NCBI GenBank assembly: GCA_016647705.1
Contig: CM028333.1
Coordinates: 11,305,616 to 11,369,615, forward strand
Length of the DNA: 64,000 nucleotides
Source of the DNA: Eucommia ulmoides
Lineage: Eukaryota; Streptophyta; Magnoliopsida; Garryales; Eucommiaceae
Reading direction: 5' to 3'
The position numbers and the translations under genes are program-made. Below are positions 60,526 to 64,000 of this stretch, piece by piece. How positions within the stretch are numbered: position 1 is the first letter of the stretch; every line of letters starts with the position of its first letter. The notes below the pieces were generated by a model. The model was given only the letters and a program-made list of their open reading frames with translations, did no database searches and was not told where the DNA came from.

Positions 60526-60862
60526 TAATAGTATAATTTATCTCGATTGAACACAATATTTAAGTAAATCGGGCACCGATTGTAAACTTTCACAAAACGG
60601 TATTTTGTGTTGTGTATATCTTGTGTTTTTATAATTTTTTCAATAAATAAATACACATTAATCCCCCAACATATTGAAAAAACTCACTACATAGATCTTT
60701 TTTCCGCTCAAGAATTTAATAATTATTTTTCTCTAATCACTTAAATTATGATTATTATTTTTTTCATCAATAGTTGGATCATAAGTCAACCACCATCGTT
60801 CTATAAAAATTAAATAAATCTACCAAAAATGATCAATTAAGTGGAATTCAACAAAAACTTAT
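60526..60862 (-). pseudogene. PLAC8 intron 1 relic, proximal part (copy C)
   Basis: It matches about 5155-5486 of the intact gene, including ACTCACTACATAGATCTTT and CATCAATAGTTGGATCATAA. The splice donor is lost: the intact gene's GTAAGT (minus strand, 5486-5481) is ATAAGT here (60862-60857). Confidence 0.85.
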
Positions 60863-61036
60863 AGTTGGAAACATCGGAGCCACAATGAAAGAGGCTAGAG
60901 GATCATTGGAAAGGTCGGGAAGGAACGATGGGCTGAGTCATCAGTCGCATTTGGGAGCGGTGGGTTCATCGGTCGGCCCGCCGTATTGTGCCGATGACGA
61001 CGATTTCTTATGGTAATCGCCCATGGAAGGATATAG
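60863..61036 (-). pseudogene. Dead exon 1 of a second PLAC8 gene
   Basis: This is the paralogue of exon 1 at 5685-5487. The start codon is changed (minus strand CTA instead of ATG at 61036-61034), about 25 bases are missing from the middle, frameshifts follow (YHKKSSSSAQYGG is still readable), and the donor is mutated. No exons 2-4 are found, so the gene is a remnant. The upstream TATA-like sequence and pyrimidine leader are still recognisable (61045-61135). Confidence 0.85.
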
Positions 61037-61155
61037 GATCGAGAGTAGGAATTGGAGAAAAAGAGAGAGGATATGAGGTTTTGTGTGTGTTGGTGGATTA
61101 ACAATGATAACTGTCCAACCATATATATAACAGTTCTCATGAGAAAAAGACAATG

Positions 61156-61649
61156 GTTAATATTATGGGAGAAAATTGGTCGGATCGGTCGGGGATGAAT
61201 GGGTTTTGGTGGCCGACCTGAGCATTTTTTAGTGGTCAAAATCCGACCGACCCCAAGCTGAAACATCTGACCATCCGAGCAGGTATGGGTGCTCGGGTGC
61301 GAGCAGTTTCAGGTGGTTTTTGGGTAGGAGAAGAACAAGGGTTTTGTCTAGAGAAGGAGATTCAAAAAATAAATCTAAACATATAAATGAAACATACAAG
61401 AAATTCGACAAACAAATCTAAACATAAATGAAACAATTGTATGAACAAGATCTAAACACATACCTGAACACGAACAATGAACGGTTTCGACAATGGCGAC
61501 AAGCAGGAGATGAACATGGACATGAACAGCGACGGCTCTCGGATTGAGAGAGAGAATGATAGAGAAACCATATAGATCTTCATTGGACGACGGGAGGAGT
61601 GAGATTTGTGAGAAATGAGGAGGAATTCATGAGATCTAAAGAATCACTA

Positions 61650-61681
<32 letters not shown>

Positions 61682-61935
61682 ATGAGCGATAGGCCTTGTC
61701 ATAAAAGATGAGCTAGGGTTTTATTTTTCATATATATAGGGCTGGTTTCGTAAAATGTCAAATTTCGGGGGGAATATGTAATTGTCGGTCGGGTTCGAGG
61801 CTATCGGCTATGGGCAACCACAACTAGGAGAGAGGCGGGCAGGGTGGAGCGGGTGAAATAAAAAAATATTAGAGTGAAATTCGACTGAACCCGAGCGGGG
61901 AGGGGCGGGGCGGGTGAGCGGGTTTTTCTTTCATT
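61156..61935. mobile_element. Insertion specific to copy C, unclassified
   Basis: Copy A runs from AAGTCAAGGTC straight into AACACCTATAG. Copy C has about 780 bp in between, with GGTCGGATCGGTCGG and CGGGGCGGGTGAGCGG stretches near its ends and a (GA)n run at 61650-61676. The ends are only weakly inverted. No protein is encoded. Confidence 0.45.
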
Positions 61936-62402
61936 CTTAGTCAATACCTATAGTTTTTAATTTTATATGATTTGACTAACCACTGTGAATAGAAGAAGCA
62001 ATTTGGATACCATATCTTCATATTAATCTGCGGAAATATTTATCTATAACAGAAGTAACATATCAGCGTACTATACTGTGAAGAGGCTTAGACCAATTGA
62101 TAAGAAAAATAATATTTCACGAATCAATCAAGAGATGTTTTTGGAGAGTATGATAAGAGTAAAATGCTAAACACACCAATGTGGATAGGATTGTGTGCTA
62201 TTTGGTTTGGTTTGGTTTGGTACCAAAATCAGCACTAAATCGATGTCCTCGGTTTCTGCGAATTACAAACCTAAACCAAGTAGTTCGGTTTATGATGTCC
62301 AGAAAATCGATTAACCAGATACATTTAGGTTTTTGGTTCGATTCTGTAGTAGCCAAATATTAAAAAAAAAAAAAAAAAAAAAAAAACAATGAAATTAGAT
62401 GG
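61936..62402. other. Copy C flank with partial hAT-like element
   Basis: ACCTATAGTTTTTAATT (61945) onwards corresponds to 5837. The copia relic is absent. The hAT-like left end is recognisable near 62177 (GGATTGTGTGCTATTTGG). A poly-A run covers 62352-62376. Confidence 0.6.
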
Positions 62403-63731
62403 TGTTGGTCTTTTATCCCCCATCGGATGTGGAAGAGAATGTAGTTTAGGTTATAAGTGTGAGAGAAAGTCTTGGGTTAAGAAATGTGCTAGATCACCCT
62501 ACACTGGTATCATAGTCCAGTTTATAAACTCTGGCCCAATAGCCAAAAAGGGAGATACTGGTTGAGGGTTAGTCGACCAAATGTCCAATGTGTGAGGAGA
62601 AGATTGTTTGGTCATCCCACATCAGATGTGGAAGAGGTTGGTGGTCAAGTTATAAGTGTGAGGAAAAACCTTATCTCAAGAGAAACTTTGGGTTGAGAGA
62701 GGTCCAAGGCAATTCTATATTAGTAAATGAGCCCACTTTATAATAACTCTAGCCTAATAGCCAAAAAGGGAAATATTGGTTAAGAGATAGCTAACCAAAA
62801 GCCTGATGTGTGAGGGGGAGATTATTGGGTTTATCCCATATCTCAAGAGATAAATTTTGGTGTTGAAAGAGGCCCAAGACCATCCTACACTAGTATCGGA
62901 GCCCAATTTACAACAACTTTAGCCCAATAGCAACAGAGTGGGAGATTGGTTGAGGGTTAGCCGACCAAAGGCCTGATGTGAGAGGGAGAGATTGTTGGAT
63001 TTATTCCATATCAGATGTGAAAGGGGTTGGTGGTCAAGTTATAAGTGTGAGGGAATACCTTACCTAATGAGCTAACTTTTGAGATTGAGAGAGCCCCAAG
63101 ACCACCCTACAGTGGTATTAGAGTCTAATTTCCAACAACTCTAGCCCACTAGCAACAAAAGAGAGTGATTGGTCAAGGGTTAGCTGACTAAATGTCTGAT
63201 GTGTGAAGGAGAGATTATTGGGTTTTTCCTATATCGGATATGAAAGGGGTTGATGGTTAGATCATAAGTGTGAGGAAAAATCTTATCTCATAAGCTAACG
63301 TTGAGGGTTGAGAGAGGCCCAAGCCTACCCTACACTGGTATTAGTGCCTAATTTACAACAATTCTGGCCCAGCAGCAACAAAGAGAGAGATTGATTGAGA
63401 GTTGGTCGACCAAAGGTCCAATGTGTGAGGCAGAGATTGCTGGGTTTATCCCACATTGGATGTAAAATGACTTAGTGGTCAAGTTATAAGTATGAAGAAA
63501 AGCCTTACCCCATGAGTCATGAGATAGCTTTTGGGGTTGAGAGAGGCCCAAGACCAACCTACGCTGATATCCAAGCTCAAGTTACAATCACTCTATCCCA
63601 ATAGCCACAAAAGGTAGAGATTGATAGAGCGTTAGCCGACCAAAGGCCTGATATATAAGGAAAAGATTATTAGGGTTATCTCACATCGAATATAGAAAGA
63701 GTTGATTGTCAGGTCATAAGTGTGAGGGAAA
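62403..63731 (+). mobile_element. Tandem TRIM array with seven LTRs
   Basis: LTR copies (TGTTGGGTTTATCCCACATC to CACCCTACA, about 67-126 bp) start at 62403, 62605, 62823, 62993, 63216, 63438 and 63668; the last is cut off. After each is a primer site of type TGGTATCAGAGCC (best at 62890 and 63112), about 100 bp non-coding, then a purine tract (GTGAGGGGGAGAT-like) before the next LTR. No coding frame is present. Confidence 0.82.
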
Positions 63732-64000
63732 GTAAGTCCGGCCATTAAGTGTAATTTACGAAAAAATTCTTTGATTATTCAGAATGTGTCAACATGATCT
63801 TTCCATCAAATTTTGACAATTCAAATTTACGTATTAACTCTTATGAATTTACTTTCATGTTGATCAAATTGTGTGAGTGAGATTTCATGGATGGTGGCTT
63901 TTATTGCTCCTATGAAAATCAAAATTATTATGTGCATGTGATGTCAATATGTTGGGAATTAATTTGAGGCCCCTATAGACCAATGTTTAAAAACTGGATC
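63732..64000. other. Copy C flank with empty site
   Basis: It resumes at AAGTCCGGCCATTAAGTG (8176 in copy A). A single TTATTAT (63925-63931) marks the uninterrupted target of the long-TIR element. No gene is seen. Confidence 0.75.

Noticed and set aside
62403..63731. A CRISPR-like or satellite reading of the ~200-bp repeats.
   Set aside because: The genome is a plant's. The units contain tRNA primer sites and purine tracts, so TRIM LTRs explain them. No 5S-like A and C boxes were seen, so it is not a Cassandra-type element.

Overview
This is nuclear DNA from a flowering plant, probably a eudicot. It is AT-rich and almost entirely built from LTR retrotransposons, TRIMs, TIR elements and microsatellites, with one host gene that can be read in full: a four-exon, minus-strand PLAC8/PCR-type cysteine-rich membrane protein gene (3434-5685, 186 codons). 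No rRNA, tRNA, CRISPR array or prokaryotic operon was seen. The lineage is inferred from the gene's exon structure and the transposon families. The species cannot be named from this sequence alone.

Layout. 1-3267: an LTR fragment, two decayed Ty1/copia 3' ends and a TRIM relic. 3434-5836: the PLAC8 gene and its promoter. 5837-10087: gene-free upstream flank (copy A) holding a copia remnant, a hAT-like element, a long-TIR fold-back element and an LTR-like promoter unit. 10088-19146: a minus-strand chromodomain Ty3/gypsy element (Tekay/Del type) with one full and one truncated LTR. 17345-22456: a recent 2.55-kb tandem duplication. 19141-28582: copy B of the flank, split by a plus-strand solo LTR (25234-27849). 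28583-31444: a minus-strand solo LTR in the same site as the element in copy A. 31840-64000: a third, decayed copy C of the whole PLAC8 locus.

Copy C is the most informative structure. In order it holds the copia relic, a long-TIR element, a Harbinger-like element, a captured PPR fragment, a palindrome-rich tandem array, and a piece of PLAC8 intron 1. Inside that intron sits a TRIM with the target duplication AGAAA (38716-60520). The TRIM's left LTR was split by a 9.07-kb non-autonomous Tekay-like element (38769-47838, duplication ATATA). Its right LTR was split by an 11.2-kb Tat-lineage element carrying an antisense ORF region and 75-bp tandem repeats (49329-60507, duplication GAACC). After the nest come the rest of the intron and a dead PLAC8 exon 1 (60863-61036), then flank interrupted by a seven-LTR tandem TRIM array (62403-63731).

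Apart from the PLAC8 protein there is no gene network to describe. The relations here are between mobile elements: decayed copies that must have relied on proteins supplied elsewhere, solo LTRs left by recombination, and duplicated flanks that provide empty sites and relative dating for each insertion.
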